Shown: positions 12,576-26,652, counted from the first letter of the stretch. The stretch is 64,000 nt of DNA from Acanthacorydalis orientalis (GCA_034766995.1 CM068321.1:15351026-15415025), one strand, 5' to 3'. Program-made: numbers and translations. The notes: generated from the letters alone by a model not told the origin.

Positions 12576-15500
12576 TATGTCTATATATAAACATATATAT
12601 AAGATTTTTTAATATGTCTGTTAATTGGAAACCCTTTTTAATTAGTTAAATATTTGATATGAATATTTTTCGACGATAAATTCTTATGAAAATATTAAGA
12701 ATAGATATTTGCAAATATTGGATTTCATAAATATACTTTATTTAATGTAACGTAAATGAAATTGGTTATTAACTCCTCAAATAGAAATATATATGTTCTA
12801 TTCTATATTTTATAAAGACCGTATTTATTTAAATTTCACACAAATTCATATGGGCAATTTATTTTATGAGTTAGATAGTTTAACTGTTTTTCAAATGAAT
12901 CATGTGTCAATAAATCAAGTGTTTTATACGTATTTTAAAAGTTGATGTAAATATAAATGTTTAAAATTTCGACACACAAAAGGGCAATTGTAGTTACGAA
13001 ATATTTAAGGAATAATAATTTAGTGATTCATTTATGAATTTTGCTTTACACTGATTTAATTATGAATTATTATTTATAACGTTATAATATTTCTTTAAAA
13101 GTTATAATTATATAAATATTTCTTATATTCTAAGATCAGTAAATGTATAACAAGTTCAATCAGAACTATTTTTCGAACATAATGCGATTTTAAAAAAAAA
13201 TATTTAACACAATGCGATTTAAAAAAAACTGCTAGGGGTAACTAACATTAATAAAAATATTAATTTTTCACAGAATAGTGTTATTAAAAATATATTTTAT
13301 TATCAAAAAAAAAACATATCTTTAAGAATTCTAAATTCTTATAATTCTTTTTATTGTTATTTTATCATATTACTATTTTCAAAACAATATTTACGTGTAT
13401 ATACATATTTTGAAAAACTATACTTCCTCTTTTCTCCTTTTAACTATTAAGTTTTTTTCTGTCCTTACATAACATTTAATAAAAAAGTTATTGAATATTG
13501 TTCTTGAACTTGTTCTTTTTATATATAATATTCAATAACCTAAAAGAAAACTTGAACTGTTGTTAATATATTATTTTGTATTGTGTACTAAGAATTATAA
13601 ATTAATATTTGATTTTAAGTGAGTAAAACAAATAATCTCATAGATGTTATAAATAATAAAAATATTGAATATAAAATATTTATAAAAAAAACATACAATA
13701 ACAGGGCTATCACTTATTCATTTAACTTTCTTCAATTAATTAATATCTAATGAGACATTTTAAATATTTACATTAAAAAATATCAGTTTTGATGATAAAC
13801 AAGAATTAATATTCGTATTATCTACATTTTCCAGAAATATTAAAAGTACATGCTAAAAAAAACTTAAAGAAAGTTTATTTTTTTATATCTACTTAATAAT
13901 ATACATGATATTATTATGTTTGGCATTTGTACCTCAGTAAACTTGAGAATAAATTGCCTCTAGTGTCTATACTTGGAAGATGGAGTACACAAAATAACAA
14001 CCTTTATTTGTAATAAAATGTTTTTACTAAATAAATAGTCAAGTGAAATGAAAATGTTTAATAATTTTGACTCCATAAATTATAAAGTTAAATATGATTC
14101 TTGTTTTATTATATTTTACTGATTTATCATAAGAAAATAGAAGTACTGTTTTATTAAATAAATATTTTGTTACTATGATAATTACATAATCTTTAATGGT
14201 ATCAAAATTAGAAAAAATATACTCTAATTTTTAATCGTAGGTTGAAATATTAAAATATGAGAATACATGCCATAAAAAGTACATTGTTTTAAATATCTAA
14301 TTTATAATTTAATTTTTACCAATTGACCAATTTAATTTTAGAGAAATACAAAGAGTGAAAACATTCCGTTGTAAATTTTAAAGTTATACCAGACGAAAAC
14401 ATATTTTTCATCTGTGAATAAATAGGAAAAATAATAATACAAAGTAATTATTCATCTAGTGGAAACATTTAAACTTTTTTCATTTTTTAATGTAACAAAT
14501 ATTGAAATTATAATATATATATATATATATACACAAGGATTTGTGTGTGTTAATAGTAAATTTCACCCAAAGAAACGTAATTTAAATATTTATATAAATC
14601 TTTTATAAAAAACCTGAATAGAACGACGTTTGAAGATTAATGCATCTTGTAATTAATCATTAGTATTATACAAATTTTGAACAGAAAAATATATATTTTG
14701 TATGAAAAAAATATGAAATTATACTAAATAATATAAATAAAAAAAAATATTGAATAAAATTCAACGTTTATACCGATGAATTTTTAAATTTATAGAATAC
14801 TGTACAGTTGTTATATCTGTAGTATGTTTTCATAATAAGTTATATTCGCGTACACACAAATATATAGAGGGTAATTTATTTACCACGCAAACCACAAATC
14901 AACCGCTCATTCCGTGGTAAACATAAAAAAAATAGTTATTTGTTTTCCAACAGTTACCATAATTGTTTAACATTTGAATATTAAAAAATGTTGTTTTTAA
15001 CATTTTCATGAACAGTAAATATTGGTTGTTATATAGAATTTTAATTCTTTTAGACTTCAGTTTGTTACAAGAACGAGCTCTCGGTTTATTATTAGGAAAT
15101 AAATTAAGCTTTTAATATTTTCATAAAGCAAACACAGTAAATTAGATATATTGGCGTAAAATAATCTTCATTAAGTTCAAATAATAATTCTTGAAATTAT
15201 TTTTTAAATAATCAAGTAAAATGTTCGAATAATGAAATTTATCATATGATTTTAAAAATAATTTCAATAAAATAAATAATTCATATATTTTTTAACTAAA
15301 AATGTTATGATTTTTATATATTGATTTTTATATAAGCTTCACATAAAGATAATATGTGGAAAAAGTACTTATATTTGTTCTATTGATCTTAATACTTTTG
15401 GATCATTGAGTTTATATTCTATAGTAATAATTTTTGGCATTAATAATTAATTTTTATGCGTGTGTCATCATTAAATAGTTTTAATTAATACACAGAAAAT

Positions 15501-18500
15501 TTGTAGTAGCGATTTTTTTTAATATTTTGGGTTGTCGTTTTACTTCACTAAAAACGAATAGTTTGAATAATTTCTATTAAATGAATGTAAGTTTTATAAA
15601 AATTATGTTGAAAAAACATATGTTTTCCATTTCTAAATAATCAGTGTGAATGATTCTAAAACATTCTACTTTCAAAAAAGATTTATATAATAAATTACTA
15701 ACTTTTAAAAATAAAATATCTTTTAAAAATATTTGAAATTATTTTTAAACTTAAAAAATAATACATTTTTATGAATATCTTTGGGAAAAAATGATTATTT
15801 TATTCATTGTTAGTCGTCTATGGGAACTTTGTAAAGACATTTCTACATTGAAGCAGTTTATGAAAGTTGATAGTAAACGATAGTTTCTGTATAACTTTTC
15901 CATTAAATCATTATTTTTGAAAGACTAATACAGAAAAATATTTTCTGCACCTTTCTTGTGCATTATCTCTGACGATTCTGTCAAAATTATCAGGATTCGC
16001 ATAAATTTTAATTAATAATAATTAATAATGAATTATTAAATTATTGGGCTCAGAAAAAATATGTTGTTTGAAAATTGACTTTCAAAAATTGACTTATTAA
16101 AATTTCAATATAGTTATCGTTCTTATATTCTGATTTATAATTTATCAAACATATAAAGAGAATGACCCAAAACTCTTTCAATAATTGAAAATACTGTATT
16201 TAAGTAATATATATATATATATATATTTTTTTCAGGCTTAATAATATTTCGATAAATCATATTATTTTTATCATATTTTTGGTATTTTTTACTTTTAAAA
16301 ATCATCGAGAATATTTTATACTTATATATTTTGATGAATGAATTAAAAAAGTATGTGTTCAGTGAAAAATAAATTCACTGTTATAAAATGACGTCTGCTT
16401 TCTTGTTTCAATGATGATTACTTTTTTAAAATAAATTTAACTAGAATTCTAAATCTTATTATTATTTATGATATATTTTTAAAACAGTGTATTATATATA
16501 TAATATTTATGATGAAAAAGATTAAATGAAATACTATTTCTCATAAACAACATACTTAGGTATAAAACTCTAATGCAGTGAATTTTTTCATATTTTATGA
16601 ATAGCTATATCACTTTATACATTTTATAACCAAATCGATGTAGACATGAATTTGATCTACACGACGACATATTAAGTAATATATCTGTCGTCTTAAAATA
16701 TTTTTGATGTAAAATATATATAAAAATCTATTTTCAGACAAAGAAGTTCTCAGAATTGGAACATAATAATGTAAATAAAATACATGAAATTTCAAGAAAT
16801 AAACAAAAAAAAATAAAAAGTATAAGAAAATGCTAACATATTTCATTGTTTTTTTTTATAAAATTGAATGAAATCATATACCTTATTTTAGTATAAATAC
16901 GATTATTTTCCATAATTTTGAATTATTGACTTACATTTTTCATTAATCTACATCAGATTAAATTTATGAACGTAATTATCCTTTGACATTTTGTATTAAA
17001 TTCTGTATAAATCCAAAAAACAAGAATTCGTTCATTACTCCAAACAAAACATAAATATTCTAAAGAAAAAATAACAAATTCATACAAGATTGTTATAGAA
17101 GCTCGCGGCATATATTTTGTGGATTAAATTTTTGTCTTAAAGTCAACCATCCAACGCAAACAACAATAATAAAGAAACATCAAAATACTATATAGCTTGT
17201 GCTCTTCTATCGTTTTATTGGTGCTTGCCTTGCAGGCAGCTATCTCGACGAATTTACTTTTCCATTTGGTATTTGTTGAATGCGTCTTGAGTTCGAAAAC
17301 GGATTTATGTTTACTGAAGGAAGATCATAGGGTTTATGTCGATACCATATAGTTTTATAATGTCGTATGATATATTCATTCAGATAGAAGCATGGTATAT
17401 TTACCAATACATCGATTTTCAGTATGAAATAGGTTACTGTTTGTTTGTGGAGAAATGTTATGATTAGTGATAATTTATAGAATGTTTAACGTATAAAATC
17501 TTGTATACGTTTGTACAAAAAATTAAATAATATTGAAAACTTAATAAACAATTGAATAAGAAATATATACTAACAATTATTTCAACAAAATGAAGATATA
17601 AAGGTTAATTATATTATATAATTTATATTTTTAAATCGGGATCGTCCGTATGAAAAAAAATCGATAAATGAATATAAAATATATTTGTATTGTATTTTAT
17701 TTGTCTGTATCATTATTTCACATACTAACATGTAATTATTTGTTATTCCATATCAACTAATACATTTATAAATATACTTGTTCTATAAGCACATTTGCTT
17801 GAAAATTGTCAATTAATTATTATTTAATTTTATTGATCTATCTGATCATTATTTAAAGTTATTATATTTAAATTCATTAATCTATTTTTCTGTTCTTGTT
17901 TTCTCTTTGCATCATTTTCAGATAGATTTTTTAAATTCGGTTTTTAAACTATTTACTTGAAAATATTACAAGTAATATCATCGAAAGCAAAAACTTAAGA
18001 ATATCCTCAAAGATGCAAGTTTAAAAAAATAAATATATTTATAACTATATAAAAATAAAGTCATTATATGAACAAAGTTATTTTTATTTCACAATTTAAT
18101 AATTTGACTTTAATATCTGCATTTCCATTTTTAAAATAACCGTATTTTTAATATTCATTAAATTATACTAATTAGAGCGATATAAAGTCATGAGATTTGA
18201 TAAAAAAAGGATTTAGGAATGTAGAAATGTGTGATTGAAGGTGAAATTAATATATAACAAAAATATGTAGAATAAAATGTAAAATCTTTCACAGATGGTA
18301 CTGTTCCCTATAATGTGAATATATCTTCAAAACGGTTGAATTAATTACTCTCATATTAATATTTAGACTTTTTATTATTTTAATTTGATTAAAGTTATTA
18401 TTTAGATTTTTTAAAATGAATTAAAAATGTAATAAGTATATTAAAGAACCAATGCAGCAAGTAATATGAAAAGTAAGAAAATATAAATTTTCTTGTGTTA

Positions 18501-18507
18501 TATATAT

Positions 18508-18593
<86 letters not shown>

Positions 18594-19839
18594 AATCATA
18601 TTAACTTAAAATACCTATAAATATATAATACCTTTACAGTTTCAATTAGTTTAGTAAACAAAAGATTGTTTAATTTAAAACTCAAAAAAATTTACTTGCC
18701 AAATAGTTATTAATTAAGTTCAATAGCAATTACTGTTCTTCGTAATACTTGAATTGTTTGTAAAAATAAAAAGATGAAATAAAACAAATATTTAAAAGAA
18801 ACTAAGCGTTTAGATATCCTTACGATATAGTTATAATTGATAAAATAAACTTATATACTTTTAATAACATACAATTTAAACTTTATATACTGTATTTTTA
18901 TCTTAGTTTTCATATTTATTCAACTTTTAATGATAAATTTAATCAGAAACTTTTTTGTGTAGATCGTATTTTCTCTATATTAATTATTAATTTGTTGTAT
19001 AAAATTAAAAATTTAATAATATAGCAAAACAATTAATAAAATTTGAAATTTGAAATAAAACAGATTTTTTTATTGCATAATTATATAAAAACTTGAGAAA
19101 GTTTTATCATTTACATATATATATATATAAAACTTTTTAAATCTTCAATTTTACTTATATAATATTGTTAAAATTTAATTAATTCCTCAGCAAAAACGTT
19201 TATTAAAATGATTTATTAACTTTGATTTCATTTATATATTATTCGCTATATAAAATGAATCGTTATTTAGTATTGATATATGAAATTATAAAAAGAAGTG
19301 AAGTATAAAATAACTTACATATTTTTTTTTATGAAAATATGTGATATTTTCTTTATTTCGGTTATATATTATTTTAAAAAATACGATTTCTTAAAAAAAT
19401 AATCAAAACTTCTGGTATCAAGTGAATGATTAAGAATATTTTTAATAAAAATGATATATGCGTTAACAAAAATTCGTAGCGACTGTTTATAAATAATTTA
19501 CTTCTATATTTCATTCAAACCTTTACAATTCCATTCTCGAAATTCCACTTCCATAACTTCTCGTATGTTACTATAGAACACATGTTTCTACTTCTATCAA
19601 ATTTATATATCGCCATTCATGTTCAAGACATTCATATTCTTTATAATAACTGCAGACCTTTTTCCGCATATGAAAAGCAAGAAAAAAACGCAAACATTTA
19701 TACTCAAACACAGACACACACACATTGCCACAGAAACATATTGTCAGAAAAATGGACAACTGTTACATATTGTACATTATTTATTGGCTGCTCTGTATAA
19801 AAAATAAAACAATTATTAATTTCGTTTGGTAATTTCCAG
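11538..19839 (+). other. dpr intron between Ig2 and C-terminal exons (8302 bp)
   Basis: GT-AG intron (gtatgt ... aatttccag), phase 1. AT-rich, with (AT)n runs at about 12496-12600, 14513-14531, 16206-16226 and 18500-18592. The only clearly GC-richer stretch is about 17100-17340, which holds a possible alternative acceptor at 17235. Confidence 0.9.
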
Positions 19840-19982
19840 GGGAACAGCCGGCGGCGATGCAACACGCAAACACGAGCACATCGTCTGGAGTTTGTGGCCA
19901 TGGTAGTTATTCAGTGGCGTACGTCGCCTGTTTAATAGTAATAGTGTGCATGTTAGCCTCAAAAGCACCAATCGATAGCTGA
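19840..19982 (+). CDS. dpr: dpr-family exon C: C-terminal exon with hydrophobic anchor and stop
   Basis: Terminal coding exon. The acceptor is ttggtaatttccag (19839). Phase 1 joining makes a split Gly codon and continues as GEQPAAMQHANTSTSSG, close to the GEHPAAMQ motif that follows Ig2 in many dprs. Residues 194-208 (VAYVACLIVIVCMLA) form one hydrophobic segment, followed by a seven-residue polar tail SKAPIDS and TGA at 19980-19982. Such an end fits a GPI-attachment signal, as reported for fly Dpr/DIP proteins, or a single transmembrane helix; sequence alone does not decide. A further sequon is N179-T-S. The three exons sum to 648 nt, exactly 216 codons including the stop, which supports the model. 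Confidence 0.93.
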
Positions 19983-20602
19983 AATTAATGCTATTTCGAA
20001 TCTATATTTGAACAGTGAACAAAATAACGCACGGTTGCTATAATGTGACAGTGACGTAGTTTAGTGGTCATGTGATTGAACAAAATATATTTCTAATGAC
20101 GGTTAGTGAATGTTCACAGTGATTCGTTAACGACGACTACCATTGTATTTAATTACATCCTTATTTGATACTTCGTTGAATTGTGTTTAAATATTCTACC
20201 AACCAGTATTTCAATAATATGAAAGTGACGTTCATAATAACATTTGTATATCGTTTAAATATTCATATTATTCGTGTAAATAATTCCAATAATTATAATT
20301 CAACAAGTGTATATTGAAGTGTTCACGTCAAAACATAACCATTATACAACATTGATGGAAAAAATGCAAAGATTAGAATCTCTGTCGAAATTTATATGCT
20401 TCTGAAAAAAAAATATCATTCGCGTTCGACAGTTTTTCAAAGTTTTGAATTTCATTCACTTATACCTAAAGTAGATATAATAAATATTTAAATACATATA
20501 TTTATATATTCATATTCTATTTTTCAAAGGTTAGTGATTCTTATTTTTTGGTGAAAATTAGATAGATTCGTATGAACATTTGAACAGTTTTATGCAAATA
20601 AA
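19983..20602 (+). other. probable dpr 3' UTR with two poly(A) signals
   Basis: The sequence after the TGA stop keeps a more mixed composition than the intergenic DNA for about 450 bp. Canonical AATAAA hexamers occur at 20479-20484 and 20597-20602, so transcript ends near 20500 or 20620 are plausible. The exact cleavage site cannot be seen. Confidence 0.5.
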
Positions 20603-22890
20603 GATTATAAAATTACAAAAAACCCAAAATTATTATTAAGTTCATTTAATATTTCTATTATTTTTTATAAAAAATTATAAAATGACATCGTTCAACTATG
20701 GAAAAAATATACTTGTCTCTTTACGTTTGATTACTAGTATATAATTTAAAACGAATAATAATAATAATATATATAATCATATAGAACTAATATTTTACAC
20801 TTAATTATTATTTTTTAAACAATCAGGTCGAGATTTAAAATTAATAATATAAAAGAATGCCTGAAAAGACTCCATATGCAAGTAATTTCGATATTGGCCT
20901 AACTTTGTGTATGAATTCGATTAAAATATCGAATCATTCTTGAAGTAACATCTGTACGAATTTGAGCGAATATTATTGATACTTTTTAAAATAGTATTAT
21001 AATAATATTTTTATTCTTGAAAATTTTGTAATATTTATTAATAGACAAACCAGTGAATGAATTTCAGATGAAAATTTCAATTTAATTTCATTGAAATTTA
21101 CGTAAAAAAATAAAATAGTAGATAATAATTTTTTATAGCAAATATTCATATTTTATTGAGCGTAATTGAAAAACTATCTAATTATATTATTTTTTTTAAT
21201 AATATTAACTATATATTAGAATTTTAATTAATTATTATTTTTATACTAACTACTATATTCTAATTTAGAAGTCCATGTTATATATATATATATATATATT
21301 GTGTTTATAAAAAAAATAAATTATAATTTTTATTTGTAGTAGAATATTTGCAAACTTGATTTTTATATAAATGGGAAGAATTGATCTTACAGAAAAAAAA
21401 TCTCATAGAATAATTACCAAAATAAAAAGCTTTAATTATTTTCGACATTACTTTCACGGTTATAAGGAATAATTACGTTTTTATTGATATAATATATCAT
21501 GAGCTAGACTATTTGCTAGTGTGATGTTATCTCAAACTAAACAAAAAACGATTTTCTTAATTTCTTAATTATACGTTAGAAAAAGTGATTAAAGTCAAAA
21601 GATTAAACACTAATATCTTAATTTATATCTCATGTTTAAAAATATGTACCAATTGTCTATGTAAATTTTCAAGGATGTTAATAAAACATCAACTAAATAG
21701 TTTTTAATTACTAGTTTTAAACGATTTTAAAATGATGCTTTTTATGCTTTCCATTCTAGATTGACTTACAAAGAGAGAGAATAAAGCCTGGAGAATAGTA
21801 AAAAAATTTCCTTGCACAATTTTAAATAAAACGCTTAGTTAAATATATGAATTTTACTGAAATATTATCTTAAAAAAGATAGTTTATAGAAATTAAATTT
21901 TATTTATACAATTATTCATAGACATGGATCAATATATTTTTGTTAAGAAATGAATATTTATTGAAAAAAATGACGCAAATAAAAAATACGTTAAGAATGT
22001 TTAATAAAAATATTCCAGACATAATAGATCATTATTGAAAATTTAACTACATAAAAAAAAAATGAAAATAAAGATAAAATAAATTGAAACTTTATTAGTT
22101 AGTGAACTTTTTAATGAATGATTTTTTGTGAAAAATATTCTGTTCAAGTTACAAAGTTTCTGCAGTTATATCAAGTCTTTTTTCATAAAGTATTTTAAAA
22201 AAGTATAAAGTTTGCAAATATGACTACTTTTTACGGTTAAAGCAAATAAAGACAGATATTAGTTATTTGATGCAACATGATTGATTTTGTTAACTTGATT
22301 TATAAATTTTTAATACATAAATATATAATTGTAGCCAATTAATACATATATAAAGTATAAAAATAAGTTAAATATTTTTTTATTGGGCTAATATGTTTCC
22401 CTTACCTTGTTTAATCATTTTTTTATTTTATTAAAATTATATTGATACGTTATTTAGAAATATAAAATTTTGGATATTATCTTAAGAAATATTTTAGAAT
22501 TTTTTTTATAGAATATTTTATTGATACCAGGAGTGATTGAGAAGTTTTTCATATAAGTTGATATGTCTTCAGTGATTTGAGATATTATAATGAAATAAAA
22601 AAAATGCAGAAAGTTTAGATGTTAACATAAAATAATTTTCAGATAAAATATTTTTTCAACCTAATATTCACTGTTATTAATACGTTCATTTAACAATTTC
22701 TTTATTCCATACGTAAAAAAATCTAGATATTGTTCAATTCAATCCAATCTTTTACAGCAAAATAAACTTACTGGTCAGCGACGGAATGTGTTCTTTTGTT
22801 AGTACGTTCAGTTTTATACCATTGCATTTTTCTCGAAAAAGTTTAAATATTTTAATTCCAAAAATTCGTGACACTTAGCAAGTACATATT
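20603..22890. other. AT-rich intergenic DNA downstream of dpr
   Basis: No gene or recognisable repeat family seen apart from an (AT)n run at about 21279-21299. Composition is uniform and AT-rich. Confidence 0.6.
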
Positions 22891-22894
22891 TTAT

Positions 22895-23185
22895 TATAAT
22901 CCAAAATGTGTATAATATATCTTACCGTATCTTTAAAAATTACGATTTTTTCTTCAATAGCATTCTGAATTATCTAGCAGTCTTCTTTAGCTAAACAATA
23001 CGTTGATGATGAATTTTAATACTTTCGTTAACAAGTCTTCTTAAACGAGATTCGTCCTTTAAATTGGCCTTATCAAAGTTAAACTACTTATAGTAGATCT
23101 GTCTACGCACTGATCGCCATTAAAATTCTTGACTGGAGCGTTTTCAGCTGTAAGAAATTCAAAAACAGGATGTTACTTCATGTGC
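22895..23185 (-). pseudogene. decayed mariner-type transposase N-terminus (relic)
   Basis: On the minus strand, from about 23165 down to 23085, one frame reads FEFLTAENAPVKNFNGDQCV then DRSTIS. This resembles the first helix-turn-helix of SETMAR-like mariner transposases (pattern: KFL, then GDQC or similar, then STV). A second frame nearby reads NLKDESRLRRLVNES, resembling the conserved LKDEPRSGRPV linker of the same proteins. Several stops and at least one frameshift separate the two, and no catalytic DDD region is visible, so this is a dead fragment. The match is by eye to a degenerate pattern; a chance resemblance is possible. Confidence 0.4.
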
Positions 23186-23266
23186 ATTAACAAAGTATCT
23201 CTTTTTACAACTATACATTAAATCACACTGTATAGCGTCCTACACAGCTAGAATGATGCAAATAAT

Positions 23267-23267
<1 letters not shown>

Positions 23268-23308
<41 letters not shown>
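23268..23308. repeat. (AT)n microsatellite abutting the MITE
   Basis: About 20 AT dinucleotides run directly into the 5' target-duplication copy of the hAT-like MITE. Confidence 0.9.
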
Positions 23309-23310
<2 letters not shown>

Positions 23311-23316
23311 TGTTAT

Positions 23317-23541
23317 AGCTGCGATTCTTAATCTTTTGAATGTACAGGACCTCTATATTAATCTGAAAAATGCCGCGGACCCCTTTGGAGACGATTGTGT
23401 TTTCCTGTTTGTACAGCCCGTAGTAATTTGTCGAGACTGTTCACAATGTAAAACATTTGTTTGAAAAAATTAATTTCTTCGGATCCCACAGATATTATTT
23501 ACTCACCCCTGGAGGTCCGTGGACCACAGACTAGGAACCAT
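23317..23541. mobile_element. hAT-like MITE, 225 bp, with 8-bp target duplication
   Basis: A GC-richer 225-bp block is flanked by TATGTTAT (23309-23316) and TATGTTAA (23542-23549), an 8-bp direct repeat with one mismatch, the size made by hAT transposases. Its ends are imperfect inverted repeats: the left reads TGCGATTCTTAATCTTTTG and the right, reverse-complemented, ATGGTTCCTAGTCTGTGG. Subterminal GGACC/GGTCC motifs (gcggacccc near 23375, gaggtccgtggacc near 23512) add to the symmetry. There is no coding capacity, so it is non-autonomous. The class assignment rests on duplication length and end style, not on a database match. Confidence 0.6.
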
Positions 23542-24091
23542 TATGTTAAGGCGTAAAATTCGTATGTAGAAAACTCCCAGGTCCCGTTTTTCAAAACTTA
23601 CGCGTTTGTATTTAAAATTTTTCAACCGCCGGTCATATAAAATTATTTAGATTTTACAAAAGAAATAGTTAATAAATAACTCAGTTTCCAAATTTTCTAT
23701 TCTACTAATTTTATCAAAATAGTGATCTTTTATTGTAACTATATCTTAGATATTTTATTTAATTGTTTTAAAGGACATGTAAAAACATTAATGTTTCGAC
23801 ATATTTAATGTATAAATATGTTATTTTAATGAAATTTTATGCAAAATTAATTAATATTCTAATAAATTCTTATTAAAAAAATATATTGAAGAATTATTCC
23901 TCAAATATTATGTAAATAAAGAATTAGTTTTATTCTACACGATTTATTTCAATACAAATGTTTATTAAATATTTCTTTATAATCCTACAATGTAATTAAT
24001 TTTATTTCTCTTGAAATAAATTTCAGGATAATTAAAATACTAAACATAACATTTTTTTATTACATATTTGTTTATAAGTAAAAATACACAC

Positions 24092-24143
<52 letters not shown>

Positions 24144-25128
24144 GCGTGCATATACACATATATGTATATAATTAGGTCATAAATAATTAATAATTGATAT
24201 TAAAAAATACTAGATGAAAATTCTCTTTGAAGAAAATATACATTTATTAATATTTTTAAATGATCTTTATTTTAAATTAAGATCGTTTGTATATATGATT
24301 GAATAATAAATTGCTTATTATGTACGTTTTTAAAATAATTTTTTAATTAAAAGATTATAAGATTTGTAAAAGACAAAGATAAACTTTTATGATGAATTCG
24401 AATGTAATACAATTTGATTTAAATTTTGAATTTATATGTAAATAAGTTCATATATATTTATATATAGCATAGTTATTTTTTATCAGAAAAAAATGTTAAA
24501 TAATTAAGCCAAATATTAAAATTGCCCATATATAAAAAATTTATATTATTCAAATACTCAATCAAAAAGATTCAATTGGAACAAAATTAAATTGATTCAA
24601 TATTATTTCCATTTTATGTTGAAATTTATCAAAACTTATTTACCAAAAAATGTCCTAATTGATAGTACTAAAACCTTAACTAGAGATGTGTATTCTCCAA
24701 CCTTTCTTTTCAACAACAGGTCCGTACTAAAAAATATATACAATTAAAAAATACTCTTGTATCAATCATTGACAATGTTCTGATAAATTACGTAGGAGAA
24801 TAAAATGATTATATATTTGACTGTTATTTTTATTTTTATAACTTTAACATAAAAAAACGATTTTTTTAAGAACTAGAAGTTTAAATATTTGAATTAACAG
24901 TTTTCAAATCAAATGCTTTTTAATTTTATTTATTTTTTTTAATAATGAATTACAAAAATTAGTTAATAAATTGACTTATTATTTATATAATATTCAAGTA
25001 AACATTTATCTTATCATAATTTTGATAGCAACTTTCTATTAAAAACATCATCAATCACCAAAAAGTATTTTTAATATATTTTTTATATTAATTGTTAATA
25101 ATTTATACACAAAGAATATACCTTTTAA

Positions 25129-25175
<47 letters not shown>

Positions 25176-26107
25176 TTTACGACAATACGAAATTAATTAA
25201 CCTCTCCTTTCTAGCGTGTGCTTTTTTATTAAGATAATGTACTTTATAAATAAAAAATACACATTTTTATCTATTTCTTCTTGACAAAGACTTGAAATAA
25301 AATTAATCAAAATAGAAAATATTGAAGTGAATTTACTTAGTTAAAAAAATGATCCTCTATTTTATAAAAAGTACTAAGATTTTAACACCACATATTGATA
25401 GATATTTGAGTGAATGCTTTTTTTTAAAAGTTTAATTATTTGAGAACGTTTACTTGATCATATATAACTCAATTCAAATACAAATAAAATAAACGTTTAA
25501 GACGTCTATAAAAATTTATGAAGATATATAGAATATTTATTTTCAAAGACAAGGATATCAAGCAGTTCATAACATAACCGTTGACAATAATAAAGGGTCA
25601 TATGATATATAATTAAAATCAAACGTCAACTAATTATATATGAAATCAATGTTGTACAATGTTTATATTATCATTAATCCTTGTATATAATTATATCAAT
25701 TAAACTAAAAAAATATAAATAAAAACGATAAACAGTTTTAAACCATTCATATAATATAATAAATATATAAATAAATGTTCACAATTATCAAAAATATTCA
25801 GTTCTGTTTAAATGAATGTTTGATATTTTATGTTAAAATTTATTGTTTTGTTTGAAATGTTATCTATAATAAATTTATGTAAGAGAATACTTCAAATAAC
25901 TGTTTATTATTACATTCCTTTGTAGTGATTGGTAGATCTGTTGATATTTTATTATTTTAATTGTAATAATATGATTCATTACGGAAATACCATTTTCTTA
26001 TTCTTATTTTTAACTTTCGTTAAGTATAATTATTTTTATAATTATTATTGCGGAAACTTTTATTAAGATGAAAATTTAATTTTACTTCTTTTGAAAATAT
26101 TCATTTG

Positions 26108-26161
26108 TATATATATATATATATATATGTTTATAAATATATATGTGTATATATATGTATG

Positions 26162-26208
<47 letters not shown>

Positions 26209-26227
26209 GTATACATATGTATATATA

Positions 26228-26272
<45 letters not shown>
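26108..26272. repeat. compound AT/GT microsatellite
   Basis: About 165 bp of (AT)n interrupted by gtat/gtac units (atatgtatatatgtatacatatgtat type). Confidence 0.9.
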
Positions 26273-26274
<2 letters not shown>

Positions 26275-26652
26275 GTAATAATTAATTTATATTAAAAGTA
26301 TACATTATTTTTAATGTTATATTAAAAATATGCTTTCTTTAATATAGTAACATTATCATACTCATCTCAAATTTTATTTTCAAGTTAAATAAAATTTCAA
26401 AACCAATTTTCAGTAATAAACTATTCGGGTATAAAAATAATATATAGTTCTGTATACATGATTCGCGTTTTTATTTTCATACCAATTGATTAATATTTTT
26501 AACTTGTATTCTTTGAACTATTTATTTAATTAATTTGGAAATATAAAAATAAATAAAAATATAACTTATATAAAAAAATCGGATTTTTGTAATGACTTTT
26601 ACTATTTAATGAAATGACACAATTATTATTATTTGATAAAATTATAACTATA

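Noticed and set aside
19571..19901. Several open frames around the last dpr exon
   Set aside because: Wrong frame relative to the spliced dpr exon at 19840-19982 and partly intronic.
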